Shown here: positions 1 to 9,131 of the stretch, piece after piece
Position numbering within the stretch: position 1 is the stretch's first letter
Layout: each line of letters begins with the position of its first letter
From: Paenibacillus borealis
Lineage (GTDB): Bacteria; Bacillota; Bacilli; Paenibacillales; Paenibacillaceae
Assembly: GCF_000758665.1 (NCBI RefSeq)
Contig: NZ_CP009285.1
Location: 5,394,001 to 5,458,000 of the forward strand
DNA length: 64,000 bases
Direction: 5' to 3'
The notes under the pieces: generated by a model
What the model was told of the DNA's origin: nothing
The model's database searches: none
The model's input: only the letters and a program-made list of their open reading frames with translations
Made by a program: the position numbers and the translations under genes

Positions 1-136
1 ACACCACCCCCCCCCCGTACCTCTCACTTCCCCCTCCAACTCTTCCTCCCTTACTTCCCGCTCCACACACTCATGGCCACTCCCGCAGCAGCTCAGAAAC
101 AACTAACTATAACGATCAGCAATCCAAATTACTTAC
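1..136. other. Low-complexity pyrimidine-rich edge sequence
   Basis: The first ~70 bases are almost pure C/T on the plus strand, including a run of C near position 6-16, and the rest is ordinary AT-rich intergenic DNA. I see no convincing gene here: the open frame that starts at 73 has no ribosome binding site, has an unstructured Ala/Ser/Pro-rich translation, and runs antisense into the racemase-family gene. Confidence 0.5.
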
Positions 137-174
137 ATAAAAAAACGTTCCCCGGACCTAAGTCCGTAAGAACG
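137..174 (-). terminator. Intrinsic terminator of the racemase-family gene cluster
   Basis: Read on the minus strand, two nested inverted repeats (CGTTC...GAACG with an internal GGAC...GTCC) are followed by a run of seven to nine T. It lies about 60 nt past the racemase stop codon and closes the four-gene cluster that starts with DUF1177. Confidence 0.75.
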
Positions 175-236
175 CTTCAGCTATATTTCCTGAATTACTA
201 TACTTCGTACTTCCTGATAGCATCTAGCCCGGCGAA

Positions 237-890
237 TCAGCGCCGCACACCCCCAGGTAACGAGGCAGCCGCAGAGGCCGCTGCTCCAAGCGCGAGAATC
301 GGATCGAACGCACGGATGCCGAGCTGTTCTTCCAGCTCCGCCGCCAGCCCGATGGTGGCAAACCCGGTGCAGGCCAGTACTATGGCCTCCGCACCGCGCT
401 CCACCAGCCGGGCTGCCCCGGCAAGTGCGCCTGCCCGTCCGGCAGGCGTACCCAAATCAAGTGTGGTCGTTACCCCATCAGGCCGGTCCATGCCGAGGTA
501 AGCATCGCCGAGAATGCTGCGGATCAGTGGCGGCACCTCGGTCAGGATCGTCAGCACGCCGATCTTGCTGCTGTATGCCAGCGACATATGGGCTGCACAG
601 GAGCCTGCGCCCAGAACCGGAACCTTCACTGCCAACCTTGCTTCCTGCAGCGCGGGATCCGCGGCACAGCTAATGCCGATGGCTGTACAGCCCTGCTGCT
701 CCAGTTCCCTGGCCAGGCGGATAATCTTCGGTAACGACTCCGCTTCGGTCTCGTCATTGTATACGCCCTGAGGCTGATCCGGAATACAGCGGCTGATTAC
801 CGGCAGGCCATACCGGCGTTCAATCAATTCTCCGTGCAAATGGATCGCAGACTCCTCGTGCAGTGTGATTACACGTATAATTCCAAGCAT
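237..890 (-). CDS. Asp/Glu/hydantoin racemase family protein
   Basis: The 217-residue protein matches the two-domain Asp/Glu/hydantoin racemase fold, with a cysteine in each half: GISCAADP (about residue 75) and LACTGF (about residue 173). In this family such cysteines are the acid/base pair that inverts the alpha carbon of an amino acid or hydantoin. It is a cytoplasmic enzyme with no signal peptide. It is the last gene of a minus-strand cluster with DUF1177, AroM and an M29-like peptidase, about 107 nt after the peptidase gene, and is followed by an intrinsic terminator. The exact substrate cannot be read from the sequence. AroM upstream belongs to a related racemase-like superfamily, so the cluster holds two proteins of this kind. 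Confidence 0.8.
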   Translation of the reverse strand: MLGIIRVITLHEESAIHLHGELIERRYGLPVISRCIPDQPQGVYNDETEAESLPKIIRLARELEQQGCTAIGISCAADPALQEARLAVKVPVLGAGSCAAHMSLAYSSKIGVLTILTEVPPLIRSILGDAYLGMDRPDGVTTTLDLGTPAGRAGALAGAARLVERGAEAIVLACTGFATIGLAAELEEQLGIRAFDPILALGAAASAAASLPGGVRR

Positions 891-997
891 CCTTATCTCC
901 CCCTGTTCAGCCGTTGTTGGACGTCCTGATTATCCTCACAGTATTCTCCGCTTCTTCCCGCATCGCGTTTATCCTCTGTCAACAGCAGCCACGCCGT

Positions 998-1942
998 CTA
1001 GAGCAGTTCTCCGGCACGCATAATCAGTTTGTCGTCGATATACACATCCGGCTTCATAACCACGGCATCAATATGTACACCTGCCGCTACAACCCCGCCG
1101 AACGTATTATTGCTGCCAAAAGCGACATGGATGGTCCCGTAGACCTTCTCATCCTCCAGCACCACACCTGTAATTCTTGCCTTGTTGTTTGTACCAATGC
1201 CGAACTCGCCCAGGAGCCTGCCGTCACCGGCACCAAGCATATCCAGCAGCCTGTCACCGCTCTCGCCTTCTGCACTAATTAACCGGCCCTGCTCTACCGT
1301 CAGCACCATCGGGCTATTCAGTGCGCCAATGCCCGCAATCGAACCGTCCACCTTAATCTGGCCGGCAGCTGTACCTTCCATCGGCGCAATATAAGCCTCG
1401 CCCGAAGGCAGGTTGCCTGATTCGCCCGGATTAAGATATAATCCGGTGCTGAGCACGCCATCCCGGCCCGCAATCGAAAAGCTCAAACTCAATCCGTCTT
1501 TAACTACACGTACCTGGCTTCCCTCTGACAGCAGAGCGGCTACCTGCTCCGTCAGAGTCTTCACCTGCGCATAATCCGCAGTGATCGCGCCATGGCTGAA
1601 CATATCATCCGTCATGCCCGGCATAGTCGCCACCCGGGTTCCCGCTGCGGCTGCCTGCTTACGCGCCGCCGTATGTGTCATCGAATGTGTTGTAATGCAT
1701 ACTGCCACATCCGCTTTGGCCATAGCTTCGGCAATCGGAGCCGGCGGCTCCTCGCCTGATTTGCTCCGCGCCTGCATAATCAATAGCATCGATTCCGCCC
1801 CGAGCCGCTTCCCTGCTTCATAGACGGATTCGGCAAGCTCCCGCTTGTCGTCATCGGCCACCACAGCCAGCAATTCGCCGCTGCCAAGCCCCAGACAGTC
1901 CTTAAGGACATTCATGCTAATCAGTATTCGTTGCTCGCTCAT
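998..1942 (-). CDS. M29-like metallo-aminopeptidase
   Basis: This 314-residue protein resembles the C-terminal catalytic part of M29 (aminopeptidase T/AmpS) enzymes. Visible elements are a Glu in IAPMEGTA, a Glu in LLGEFGIG, a His in GTIHVAFG, and a final HIDAVV, fitting the Glu/His/His-x-Asp metal ligands of the family. Typical M29 enzymes are near 400 residues, so this is a short version of the kind often annotated as leucyl aminopeptidase. It would release N-terminal residues from small peptides in the cytoplasm. It starts 16 nt after the AroM stop codon, which suggests translational linkage, and lies between AroM and a racemase-family gene. A peptide or D-amino-acid degradation role is inferred. 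Confidence 0.8.
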   Translation of the reverse strand: MSEQRILISMNVLKDCLGLGSGELLAVVADDDKRELAESVYEAGKRLGAESMLLIMQARSKSGEEPPAPIAEAMAKADVAVCITTHSMTHTAARKQAAAAGTRVATMPGMTDDMFSHGAITADYAQVKTLTEQVAALLSEGSQVRVVKDGLSLSFSIAGRDGVLSTGLYLNPGESGNLPSGEAYIAPMEGTAAGQIKVDGSIAGIGALNSPMVLTVEQGRLISAEGESGDRLLDMLGAGDGRLLGEFGIGTNNKARITGVVLEDEKVYGTIHVAFGSNNTFGGVVAAGVHIDAVVMKPDVYIDDKLIMRAGELL

Positions 1943-1958
1943 TATACTTTCCTCCCGG

Positions 1959-2630
1959 TTACACCATTTCTGCTACCAGCTTGCCCATCAGGGCATTGGA
2001 CAGCACGGCAGGCACTCCAGCGGAGGCCGCCCACTGTCTATGCTGCTCCACATATCCCATACAGTCAAGCACTATCACATCCGCATGGTCCCGCAGACGC
2101 TCAGCAGCAGCACGGAAATCCGCTTCCGTTCCGGTATACGGAGATGCAGCTGCAAACGGCAGCCGGGTTCCGGCACCCGCGAATTTCTCAATCATACTGT
2201 CTTCCTGCTCTGGCAGAGGACCGATCAGCCCCAGCCGCCGTCCGTCTAGCATCGCTTGTACAACCGGAGGAATAATCCGGTCCGGTTCAATCAGATGGGC
2301 CTTAGCCGTATGCAGTCCCGGAAAAACACCGGTACAGGCCAGCAGAATCGTCTGAATTCCAGCAGCTTCCATAGCATCAACCTTCCCCTGCAGAACTGAC
2401 TTTATCCGTTCACGGGAGATCACCGCAGCTGATCCGTCCGCCATGCGGGTAGTCAGCACATACTCCCCGGGACCAGGACTATAGAATTCCCGTACCTGAT
2501 CAGCAGTGAACCCGTCAAGTACCCCGGACTGAACCAATCCTGCCTTACCCTCCAGATACTTCTCAATAATCGGCGCAACATCGTTCCGGGGAGCTTGTCC
2601 GATCGTGATTAACCCTATATTTTTACTCAT
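1959..2630 (-). CDS. AroM family protein
   Basis: The 223-residue protein matches AroM (E. coli AroM is about 225 residues): N-terminal IGLITIGQAPRND, a central LLACTGVFPGL and a C-terminal VLDCMGY. The two Cys motifs place it in the Asp/Glu racemase-like superfamily, although AroM itself has no established reaction. In E. coli the gene sits beside aroL, but here it is the second gene of a DUF1177 - AroM - M29 - racemase cluster, a context that argues for amino-acid or peptide metabolism rather than shikimate synthesis. A ribosome binding site (GGGAG) precedes the ATG. Function beyond family membership is unknown. Confidence 0.85.
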   Translation of the reverse strand: MSKNIGLITIGQAPRNDVAPIIEKYLEGKAGLVQSGVLDGFTADQVREFYSPGPGEYVLTTRMADGSAAVISRERIKSVLQGKVDAMEAAGIQTILLACTGVFPGLHTAKAHLIEPDRIIPPVVQAMLDGRRLGLIGPLPEQEDSMIEKFAGAGTRLPFAAASPYTGTEADFRAAAERLRDHADVIVLDCMGYVEQHRQWAASAGVPAVLSNALMGKLVAEMV

Positions 2631-2744
2631 CTTGCTCCCTCCCGCTTCTTCATACTGATTGAATTTGTGGTAACCGGCCCGGTGCGTGTATACAATGAGC
2701 AGACGCTGAACCTTGCTCAGCGCCTGCCATTATCCAGTTCTATT

Positions 2745-3695
2745 CTATTGCGAGATTACAGCAGGTTTACCCAGTGTCTGCAGCACTTTCATCGAACCGT
2801 ACAGCTCGGTAATCTGTGCAAATTCAGCTTCGTTATAGAAGGAGCATATGCCTTGGGTGAACTCTTTGGCCGTCTCAATGGCAAAACGCACTGCCTGGGC
2901 GATATCAATCTCGTGGCTTGCCCCTGTACCGCAGCCGGGCACCATGGACTGGGCAGTAATCGCCAGACCTACTACCGGAGCGGAAGTCGCTACTGCTGGC
3001 TGCAGGATTGAATTGATATGATATAGTCCGTTACCGTAAGGCGTAATATCCTGCGTAGTCACCGGAAAAGTAACCGGATACTGTCCTGTCGTCATTTCCT
3101 TGATACGCAGCAGATCTTCACTAACCCGCAGAATGTATCCTTCTTTGACGGTAGGTGAGATTGCAATGCCTTTGTGATTCACCACACGGTTGCCTTTGGT
3201 TGTATCAATGGAAATAATCGCTTCCATCTCCGGCAGCACCTCATGCTCATTCATCTGCAGGATATCCACCGGGGAATCCATGAAATCAACCGGCTCATGC
3301 GGCAGGGTCGGAGCATCCGGGCAAATATGTGTCGTGACCAGGACGTCACCTTGCAGCACATCCCCTTTGGTCTGCATGTTCGCCAGCTTCAGCGCTGAAG
3401 CGATTGCTGCCACCGCACCGTCTGCATCAGAGACAATACCGATCCGGCTGGGGCGCGCCCCAATGCCGCCAAGTCTGCCGACAATTCCGAAGGTTGGTGC
3501 GCTACCGCCTCCAAGCTTGCCTTTACTGCCGGGAATGGTGATTTTGACGAATTCCGTACTGCCTTTCTCACCTTCCACTTTCTGAACCTCAACCTTAACC
3601 GCAGGATATGCTGCGAATAACTGCCTGACCTGCTCACCGTTAACATAAGCGCTGTCCAGTGCGTTCAAGACTGTAATCGTTTGATGAAGTGCCAT
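2745..3695 (-). CDS. DUF1177 domain-containing protein
   Basis: This 316-residue soluble protein matches DUF1177 over its whole length. Recognisable features are a Gly-rich LGGIGARPSRIG segment, VVTTHICPDAP, and FMDSPVD, with several conserved Asp/His residues that could bind metal. No reaction is established for the family. It is the first gene of the minus-strand cluster, with a strong site GGGGAGGAATTATA before the ATG. DUF1177 genes are often found with AroM, DUF917 and OPT-type transporters. Here the transporter is absent and an M29-like peptidase and racemase-family protein take its place. The function is unassigned and the peptide-catabolism context is inferred. Confidence 0.85.
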   Translation of the reverse strand: MALHQTITVLNALDSAYVNGEQVRQLFAAYPAVKVEVQKVEGEKGSTEFVKITIPGSKGKLGGGSAPTFGIVGRLGGIGARPSRIGIVSDADGAVAAIASALKLANMQTKGDVLQGDVLVTTHICPDAPTLPHEPVDFMDSPVDILQMNEHEVLPEMEAIISIDTTKGNRVVNHKGIAISPTVKEGYILRVSEDLLRIKEMTTGQYPVTFPVTTQDITPYGNGLYHINSILQPAVATSAPVVGLAITAQSMVPGCGTGASHEIDIAQAVRFAIETAKEFTQGICSFYNEAEFAQITELYGSMKVLQTLGKPAVISQ

Positions 3696-3989
3696 TATAA
3701 TTCCTCCCCGGATGCATGCTCATGATTGTGATGTTTGAATTTATACTATCTTAAAATTCAAAACGTCCACAATGTGCCGCCCTGCCAAAACTAAGTTGTT
3801 TTTCTTGTCCTTTGCACATAAACCTTACGCGCGAGGTTCACTCTTCAGCCTTTCAGCAGCATCTTGCATCCATAAACCTACTTCAATCCCCGCTCCATAT
3901 CATAAACAAATATAAATAAAGGTTAATTATTCCATATTGGCGAATTACAAAAAGGGTGCATAATCAAATTATACAAAGAGGTGTAGTAC

Positions 3990-5036
3990 ATGAAGCTGGA
4001 ACAGACAGAGCAACAATATCCACTCCAACAAAGCATTGATCAGGAAGTTCTGCTCTCCGGGTTTTCGGGGGCGGTACTGGTTACACAACACGATCAGACT
4101 CTCGCAGCCGCTGCATACGGACAAGCCAATGTAGCAGAGGAGCGGATCAATCAGCTTAACACCCGTTTCGGGATTGCTTCCGGCAGCAAATTGTTCACAG
4201 CAATAGCCATCTGCCAGCTGGTCGAGCAGGGCAAGCTTTCTTTTGACGGCAAAGTGCTGGAAGTCTTAGATAAGCTGAAGTTCCCCTTGTTCAGCCCGGA
4301 GATCACGGTTCATCAGCTGCTGACGCATAGCTCGGGCATTCCGGATTATTTTGATGAGGAGGTAATGGAGGATTTCGCAGCATTGTGGAAGGATATACCG
4401 ATGTATACACTCAGGCGACCCGGTGATTTCCTGCCTCTATTTGCAGCCCTGCCGATGAAATTCACACCAGGGGAGCATTTCCACTATAACAATGCGGGTT
4501 ACATCATGCTTGGTCTGCTCGTCGAAGCCGTCAGCGGAATGAGCTTCACGGATTATGTGGAGCAGCATATTTTCCGGCCTTGCGGGATGCAGGATTCCGG
4601 TTATTTCGCACTTGATGCACTCCCGGCCAATGTTGCTCTGGGCTACATCGACAGCGAGAACGGTCAAAGCATCAGTAATATTTACTCTATACCGGTAGTG
4701 GGCGGCGGTGATGGCGGTGCTTTTGTCACGGCAGCGGATATGCAGAAGCTGTGGACTTGCTTGCTCGGGCACAAGCTGCTGCAACCAGAGACGACCATTC
4801 TACTGCTCACTCCGCATATTCAAGAGGATGAGGATACTTATTACGGCTATGGAGTATGGATTAGGGTCCGGAACGGCGTGGTGTTGAAATACCATGTCAT
4901 GGGCTCCGATCCCGGAATCTCCTTCCGCTCGGCAGTCTATCCGGCAAGCGGCGTAAATTTCACCGCTCTCTGCAACCGCAGCAGGGGGGCTTACCGGCTG
5001 ATGCAGGTGGTTGAGGGGAATCTGCTGCTGGATTAG
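3990..5036 (+). CDS. Serine hydrolase, beta-lactamase class C/PBP-like family
   Basis: The 348-residue protein has the class C beta-lactamase/DD-peptidase motifs: Ser64-Gly-Ser-Lys67 (SxxK), a Tyr-Asn-Asn near residue 165 (YxN) and HVMG near 305 in the place of KTG. There is no signal peptide, so it probably acts in the cytoplasm as an esterase or D-aminopeptidase-like enzyme rather than as a wall enzyme or resistance factor. The site AAAGAGGTG lies 7 nt before the ATG. The gene is alone on the plus strand between the divergent DUF1177 cluster and the heptamer array. The substrate is unknown. Confidence 0.85.
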   Translation: MKLEQTEQQYPLQQSIDQEVLLSGFSGAVLVTQHDQTLAAAAYGQANVAEERINQLNTRFGIASGSKLFTAIAICQLVEQGKLSFDGKVLEVLDKLKFPLFSPEITVHQLLTHSSGIPDYFDEEVMEDFAALWKDIPMYTLRRPGDFLPLFAALPMKFTPGEHFHYNNAGYIMLGLLVEAVSGMSFTDYVEQHIFRPCGMQDSGYFALDALPANVALGYIDSENGQSISNIYSIPVVGGGDGGAFVTAADMQKLWTCLLGHKLLQPETTILLLTPHIQEDEDTYYGYGVWIRVRNGVVLKYHVMGSDPGISFRSAVYPASGVNFTALCNRSRGAYRLMQVVEGNLLLD

Positions 5037-5068
5037 CTGCGCGCTCAAGCTGAAGCCCGTTCTTCCAC

Positions 5069-5187
5069 GGGTTACGGGTTACGGGGTACGGGTTACGGGT
5101 TACGGGTTACGGGTTACGGGTTACGGGGTACGGGGTACGGGGTACGGGGTACGGGGTACGGGTTACGGGTTACGGGTTACGGGTTAA
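5069..5187 (+). repeat. Tandem heptamer array (GGGTTAC / GGGGTAC)
   Basis: Sixteen perfect 7-bp units run head to tail from 5069 to 5180, followed by a 17th that ends in A (GGGTTAA). Ten full units are GGGTTAC and six are GGGGTAC. The variants are blocked: T T G TTTTT GGGGG TTT, which looks like expansion by slippage or unequal exchange of variant blocks. The array begins about 33 nt after the serine hydrolase stop codon. It is G-rich on the plus strand (runs of 3-4 G every 7 nt), so that strand could fold as a G-quadruplex. The same motif appears in reverse at 6638-6648 inside the neighbouring IS. Confidence 0.95.
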
Positions 5188-5383
5188 GTGGATTCCGTAC
5201 ACTTATTTTCATTGTGTGGACCGCATACCAAAAAATAAATGGATAAACGTCACCTAAATTTGCTGATTCCGCCGCCAAGCGATGGCGTAAAATAAGTTGT
5301 GTACCAGTATTTGGAGCCTAGTCAGGCAACAAAAAAGTAGGGTATCCTCGGGATGCGAAACCACTAAGGAGGGACCCTACTCA

Positions 5384-6577
5384 ATGACTATTTTACCCGA
5401 AATGCAGCTGAATAATCTATTTGAAAATCTTGTCACTCAGTTTGTCAAAGACAACATGGAATCCATCATGCGTGCCGAAATGCAGGCGTTCATGGCGAGC
5501 GAGGAAGCCGGTACACGTAATAGCCGCAACGGCTACTACACCCGGAACTTGCACACGAAATACGGCAATCTGGAGGACCTGGAGGTCCCCCGCGACCGCC
5601 AGGGACTGTTCCAAACTCAGATGTTTGAGCCGTACCAGCGGCGGGATGGTTGGCTGGAGGAAGCGGTGATCCAGATGTACAAGTCGGGAATGGGAACCCG
5701 GGATGTGGCCCGTTTTATTGAAAGCATGTTCGGAAGCCATTACTCTCCAACCACCGTTAGCAACATTACCGCTACCGTCCTCGAGGATATCCACCAGTGG
5801 CAGAAACGACCGCTGAGCAAGCGCTACAGCGTGATCTATTTGGATGGGCTGTACGTGAAGCTCAAACGGGGTACGGTCCGAGGCGAGGTGGTTTATTTTG
5901 CGATGGGGATCGACGAAGAGGGACAACGTCAAATCCTCGGGTTCTACGTCGGCGGTCAAGAGAGTTCGAACGGCTGGCGCGAGGTCCTGAAAGACCTGTA
6001 CAACCGTGGAGCGCAGGAAGTGTTGCTCGGTGTGTTTGACGGGCTTCCAGGACTGGATGCGGCGTTTAAAGAGACGTATCCGCAGGCAGATGTGCAGCAT
6101 TGTGTGGTGCACAAAGTGCGAGCGACCTTCCCCAAAATCCGAATCGAACACAAAACCGATGTCCTGGAAGACCTGAAAACGGTGTATACCGCACCGGATG
6201 AGGTCGTGGCCCGGGCTCACTTTGATACGGTCAAAGCGAAATGGAACAAGCTGTATCCGAAGGAAATGAAGTCCTGGGAGGAACAGTTATCCACGCTACT
6301 GACGTTCTACAAGTACCCGGAGCCCATCCGCAAAGCGATCTACACGTCGAATCCCATTGAGCGCATGAACAAGGAAATCCGCAAGCGCCTCAAACCGATG
6401 AACAGTCTGACGAATATGGATGCGGCAGAGAAAATCGTGTATCTGGAGATGCTCGACTACAATGAACGTCATGCGCAGCGGGTCGTCCCAGGCTTTGGGA
6501 TGGACAATGTCAAAAAGAAGCTAAACGAGCTATTTGAAGCACGCTATCCTTCCTTGCCTACACCCGAAGAAGAATAG
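5384..6577 (+). CDS. IS256-family transposase (mutator type)
   Basis: The 397-residue transposase carries the family signature: first catalytic Asp in VIYLDGLYVKL, second Asp in GVFDGLPGLD, a VQHCVVHKVR motif after it, and the catalytic Glu in SNPIERMNKEIRK. I chose the ATG at 5384 because AAGGAGGG sits 10 nt before it. An upstream in-frame extension to 5297 lies inside the left inverted repeat and lacks a ribosome binding site. The reading frame is intact, so the enzyme should be able to move the element by copy-out/paste-in. Confidence 0.95.
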   Translation: MTILPEMQLNNLFENLVTQFVKDNMESIMRAEMQAFMASEEAGTRNSRNGYYTRNLHTKYGNLEDLEVPRDRQGLFQTQMFEPYQRRDGWLEEAVIQMYKSGMGTRDVARFIESMFGSHYSPTTVSNITATVLEDIHQWQKRPLSKRYSVIYLDGLYVKLKRGTVRGEVVYFAMGIDEEGQRQILGFYVGGQESSNGWREVLKDLYNRGAQEVLLGVFDGLPGLDAAFKETYPQADVQHCVVHKVRATFPKIRIEHKTDVLEDLKTVYTAPDEVVARAHFDTVKAKWNKLYPKEMKSWEEQLSTLLTFYKYPEPIRKAIYTSNPIERMNKEIRKRLKPMNSLTNMDAAEKIVYLEMLDYNERHAQRVVPGFGMDNVKKKLNELFEARYPSLPTPEEE

Positions 6578-6587
6578 CGGATGAATC

Positions 6588-6627
6588 CAGTTTCTGGGGG
6601 TCGGGGTTCCCCCTCCCCCCAGAAACA
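6588..6627 (+). terminator. Strong hairpin at the 3' end of the IS
   Basis: GTTTCTGGGGG and CCCCCAGAAAC form a GC-rich hairpin just after the transposase stop codon, with no long T tract. It may end transposase transcription or shield the gene from outside transcription. About 10 nt later the IS contains CCCGTAACCCGGGG, the reverse complement of the heptamer repeat found left of the IS. Confidence 0.6.
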
Positions 6628-6810
6628 CCTACACCCCAACCCGTAACCCGGGGAGGTACTTCTACTCTCTTACACAAACTTCTTGACGCTACCCGCCAAG
6701 CCGGTAAAACGGAAAATTAAATGTACTTTTTCCAACCAAAATCCAAATATCAGCGTTTCAAGGATAATTAAATGCCCTTTTTCCACTTATCTTACGGGGG
6801 CGGTCCTGAA

Positions 6811-6864
6811 CAATCCAAAAAGCCGTACAATCAGCGAATTGCTGATGTACGGCTTTTTGGATTG
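6811..6864. terminator. Bidirectional terminator after pdp
   Basis: A near-perfect long inverted repeat (CAATCCAAAAAGCCGTACA...TGTACGGCTTTTTGGATTG) with about 23 paired bases around a short loop GAATT. A-tract and T-tract flank the GC-rich stem, so it can stop transcription on both strands. It closes the minus-strand nucleoside salvage genes 22 nt beyond the pdp stop codon. Confidence 0.9.
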
Positions 6865-6885
6865 TTTGAGCAACCGGAATCCGGT

Positions 6886-8217
6886 CTAGTACCGTGTAAC
6901 CCCATCCTTAGTCACCAGCGCAAATACCAGCGGCTGCGGAGGAACCGGCTGCGCGGAGATGCGGTAAGCTTCCAGCACCTTGGCTTCGGCTTCCTGCACT
7001 TTGCTCTCGCTGGCGTCATTCACATGCAGTACGGCAAGCGTGTCGCCTGCGGCTACGGCATCACCGACCTTCAGCGACAGCTGAATGCCAACGGCCAGAT
7101 CGATGACGGACTCCTTCGTTTCACGTCCGGCACCGAGCAGCATGGCGGCTACGCCGATCTCTTCAGCCTGAATGCTCTCCACATAACCTGCGGTCGCAGC
7201 TTTCACTTCGATGAACTTCCGGGCTGCCGGCAGGGTGTCAGGAGACTCGATCTGCGAGACATCTCCGCCTTGGGCAGTTACCATCTGCTTGAATTTATCC
7301 AGCGCGCTGCCATCCTCGATATGGGACAGCAGAATGGAACGAGCTTCTTCTTCATCCTTCGCCTTACCGCCAAGCACCAGCATCTGGCTGCCCAGAATCA
7401 GGCAGACCTCCTGGAGATCCTTCGGCCCGTGGCCCTTCAGGGTCTCAATGCCCTCTTTGATCTCCAGTGCATTGCCGATGCCGAAGCCAAGCGGCTGGTC
7501 CATGTCGCTGATTACAGCGACCGTGTTGCGGCCGAGATGCGTGCCGATATCCACCATTGCCTGTGCGAGCGCAATGGAATCATCCAGCGTCTTCATGAAT
7601 GCGCCGCTGCCGGTCTTCACATCAAGGACGATAGCATTCGCACCTGCGGCGATCTTCTTGCTCATTACGGAGCTGGCAATCAGCGGAATGGATTCCACGG
7701 TGGCGGTCACATCACGCAGCGCATACAATTTCTTGTCCGCAGGCGTAATGTTGCCGGACTGGCCGATGACAGCCGCACCGATCTCCCCTACCTGGGTGAA
7801 AAAGCGCTCGCGGTCCATCTCCACGGAGAATCCCGTGATCGACTCCAGCTTGTCCAGGGTGCCGCCGGTGTGGCCGAGGCCGCGTCCGGACATTTTGGCT
7901 ACCGGAACTCCGGCTGCAGCTACAAGCGGTGCAAGAACAACGGTTGTCTTGTCGCCCACGCCGCCAGTGGAATGCTTGTCAACCTTGATGCCGGCTATCG
8001 GACTGAGATCCACCTGGTCACCGGACATCGCCATTTCCAGGGTCAGATCGCCGGTTTCCCGTGCGTTCATTCCGCGGAAATACACAGCCATCGCCCAGGC
8101 GGAGATCTGGTAATCAGGGATTTCCCCCTTGCTGTAGCCTTGAATCAGGAAAGCTATTTCCTCACGGCTGAGCTCTCCGCCGTCTCTTTTTTTCTGGATA
8201 AGATCAACTGCACGCAT
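6886..8217 (-). CDS. pdp: Pyrimidine-nucleoside phosphorylase
   Basis: The 443-residue protein splits uridine, deoxyuridine and thymidine with phosphate to give the free base and (deoxy)ribose 1-phosphate. It shows the family signature: [13 protein letters not shown] near residue 80 (phosphate binding), [16 protein letters not shown] near 110, and the C-terminal alpha/beta domain. The length equals the usual 430-440 of the Gram-positive enzyme. Its ATG overlaps the stop codon of the upstream purine nucleoside phosphorylase by one base (TAATG), so translation is coupled. It is the last gene of the deoB - PNP - PNP - pdp series, whose sugar phosphate product is the DeoB substrate. Confidence 0.97.
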   Translation of the reverse strand: MRAVDLIQKKRDGGELSREEIAFLIQGYSKGEIPDYQISAWAMAVYFRGMNARETGDLTLEMAMSGDQVDLSPIAGIKVDKHSTGGVGDKTTVVLAPLVAAAGVPVAKMSGRGLGHTGGTLDKLESITGFSVEMDRERFFTQVGEIGAAVIGQSGNITPADKKLYALRDVTATVESIPLIASSVMSKKIAAGANAIVLDVKTGSGAFMKTLDDSIALAQAMVDIGTHLGRNTVAVISDMDQPLGFGIGNALEIKEGIETLKGHGPKDLQEVCLILGSQMLVLGGKAKDEEEARSILLSHIEDGSALDKFKQMVTAQGGDVSQIESPDTLPAARKFIEVKAATAGYVESIQAEEIGVAAMLLGAGRETKESVIDLAVGIQLSLKVGDAVAAGDTLAVLHVNDASESKVQEAEAKVLEAYRISAQPVPPQPLVFALVTKDGVTRY

Positions 8218-9080
8218 TATACCTGAACCTCACGGACAAAGGAACGCACAAGGCCGATGAACTTCGGCTTAGTAAGGTTTGCTACCTTTACCACCTGCTC
8301 ATGAGTCAACGGCTCCAGCTCATCCCCGATCGCCATATCGGTGATACAGGTAATGCCGAGCACACGCAGCTTGCTGTGGCTGGCTACAATAACTTCCGGC
8401 ACGGTGGACATCCCAACGGCATCGCCGCCGAGGTAGGCCAGCATTTTGAGTTCAGCCGGGGTTTCATAGGTAGGTCCGCTGATGCCGGCATACACGCCTT
8501 CCTGCAGCACAAGGGCTTCACCGTCTACACCCTTAACTTCACCCGCCAGCTTCTTAGCCAGCGCAATATATTCAGGGTCATAAGCACGGGACATATCCGG
8601 GAAACGAACACCCAGCTCCGGATCATTCGGTCCGATCAGCGGGTTGTCGCCGGTCATGTTCAGGTGGTCGGTAATCAGCATGAGGTCACCGGCTTTGAAC
8701 GCTCTGTTCATTCCGCCGCCTGCATTGGTAATCACGAGTGTGCCTACACCAAGCTTAGCCATTACGTATACCGGCAGCACCACTTTGCGCATTTCATATC
8801 CTTCATAGTAGTGGAAACGGCCCTGCATGATGATAACGTCCTTGCCTTCCAGCTTACCGATTACGAAACGTCCGGCATGACCCTCTACCGTCGAGCGCGG
8901 GAAATGCGGAATTTCTTCATAGGGCAGATATACGGCATCTTCGATCTGGTCGCCCAGATCCCCAAGGCCGGAGCCCAGAATAAGTCCGATGGCCGGAGTG
9001 TAAGAACCGAATTTGGATTGAATATATGCCGCAGCTTCTTTTACCTGCGTGCCGTATGGGACTGTTGATGGTGTTGTCAT
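8217..9080 (-). CDS. Purine-nucleoside phosphorylase paralogue with Asn-to-Asp base-site change
   Basis: The 287-residue protein belongs to the trimeric PNP-II family: [11 protein letters not shown] (phosphate loop), [33 protein letters not shown] and VGMSTVPE are all present. It differs from its neighbour at the base-recognition motif: CITDMA (Asp248) instead of CITNMA. It also has Gly in TNAGGG where TNAAGG is usual. In human PNP the matching Asn243 contacts purine N7/O6, and Asn to Asp there raises adenosine use, so altered base preference is likely here. The site GGGAGG precedes the ATG. It is 51 nt after the other PNP gene, with translational overlap into pdp. Subfunctionalisation after duplication is inferred. 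Confidence 0.93.
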   Translation of the reverse strand: MTTPSTVPYGTQVKEAAAYIQSKFGSYTPAIGLILGSGLGDLGDQIEDAVYLPYEEIPHFPRSTVEGHAGRFVIGKLEGKDVIIMQGRFHYYEGYEMRKVVLPVYVMAKLGVGTLVITNAGGGMNRAFKAGDLMLITDHLNMTGDNPLIGPNDPELGVRFPDMSRAYDPEYIALAKKLAGEVKGVDGEALVLQEGVYAGISGPTYETPAELKMLAYLGGDAVGMSTVPEVIVASHSKLRVLGITCITDMAIGDELEPLTHEQVVKVANLTKPKFIGLVRSFVREVQV

Positions 9081-9131
9081 AGGTTGATCCTCCCGGATAT
9101 GAATTGTCTTGTAAATAGCTTGAAGCAGGAA

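Larger units (their letters stand above)
5281..6693 (+). mobile_element. Complete IS256-family insertion sequence
   Basis: The element is 1413 bp, the usual length for IS256. It is bounded by imperfect inverted repeats (about 16 of 24 positions match; shared cores GCGT and TTGTGTA, at 5285-5303 and 6671-6689). It is flanked by an 8-bp direct duplication CGCCAAGC at 5273-5280 and 6694-6701, as expected for this family. One intact transposase gene fills it. Both ends and the target duplication are intact, so the insertion appears recent. It landed between a serine hydrolase gene and the pdp terminator and breaks no visible gene. Confidence 0.9.

Noticed and set aside
73..501. Plus-strand 142-codon frame at the left edge
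   Set aside because: No ribosome binding site, Ala/Ser/Pro-biased translation, and antisense to the well-supported racemase-family gene.
5069..5187. Heptamer array as a CRISPR
   Set aside because: The units are 7 bp, contiguous and have no unique spacers; no cas gene is near.
6772..8226. Long plus-strand frame of 484 codons
   Set aside because: It is fully antisense to pdp, begins inside the pdp terminator and has a Cys/His/Arg-rich translation with no known domain.
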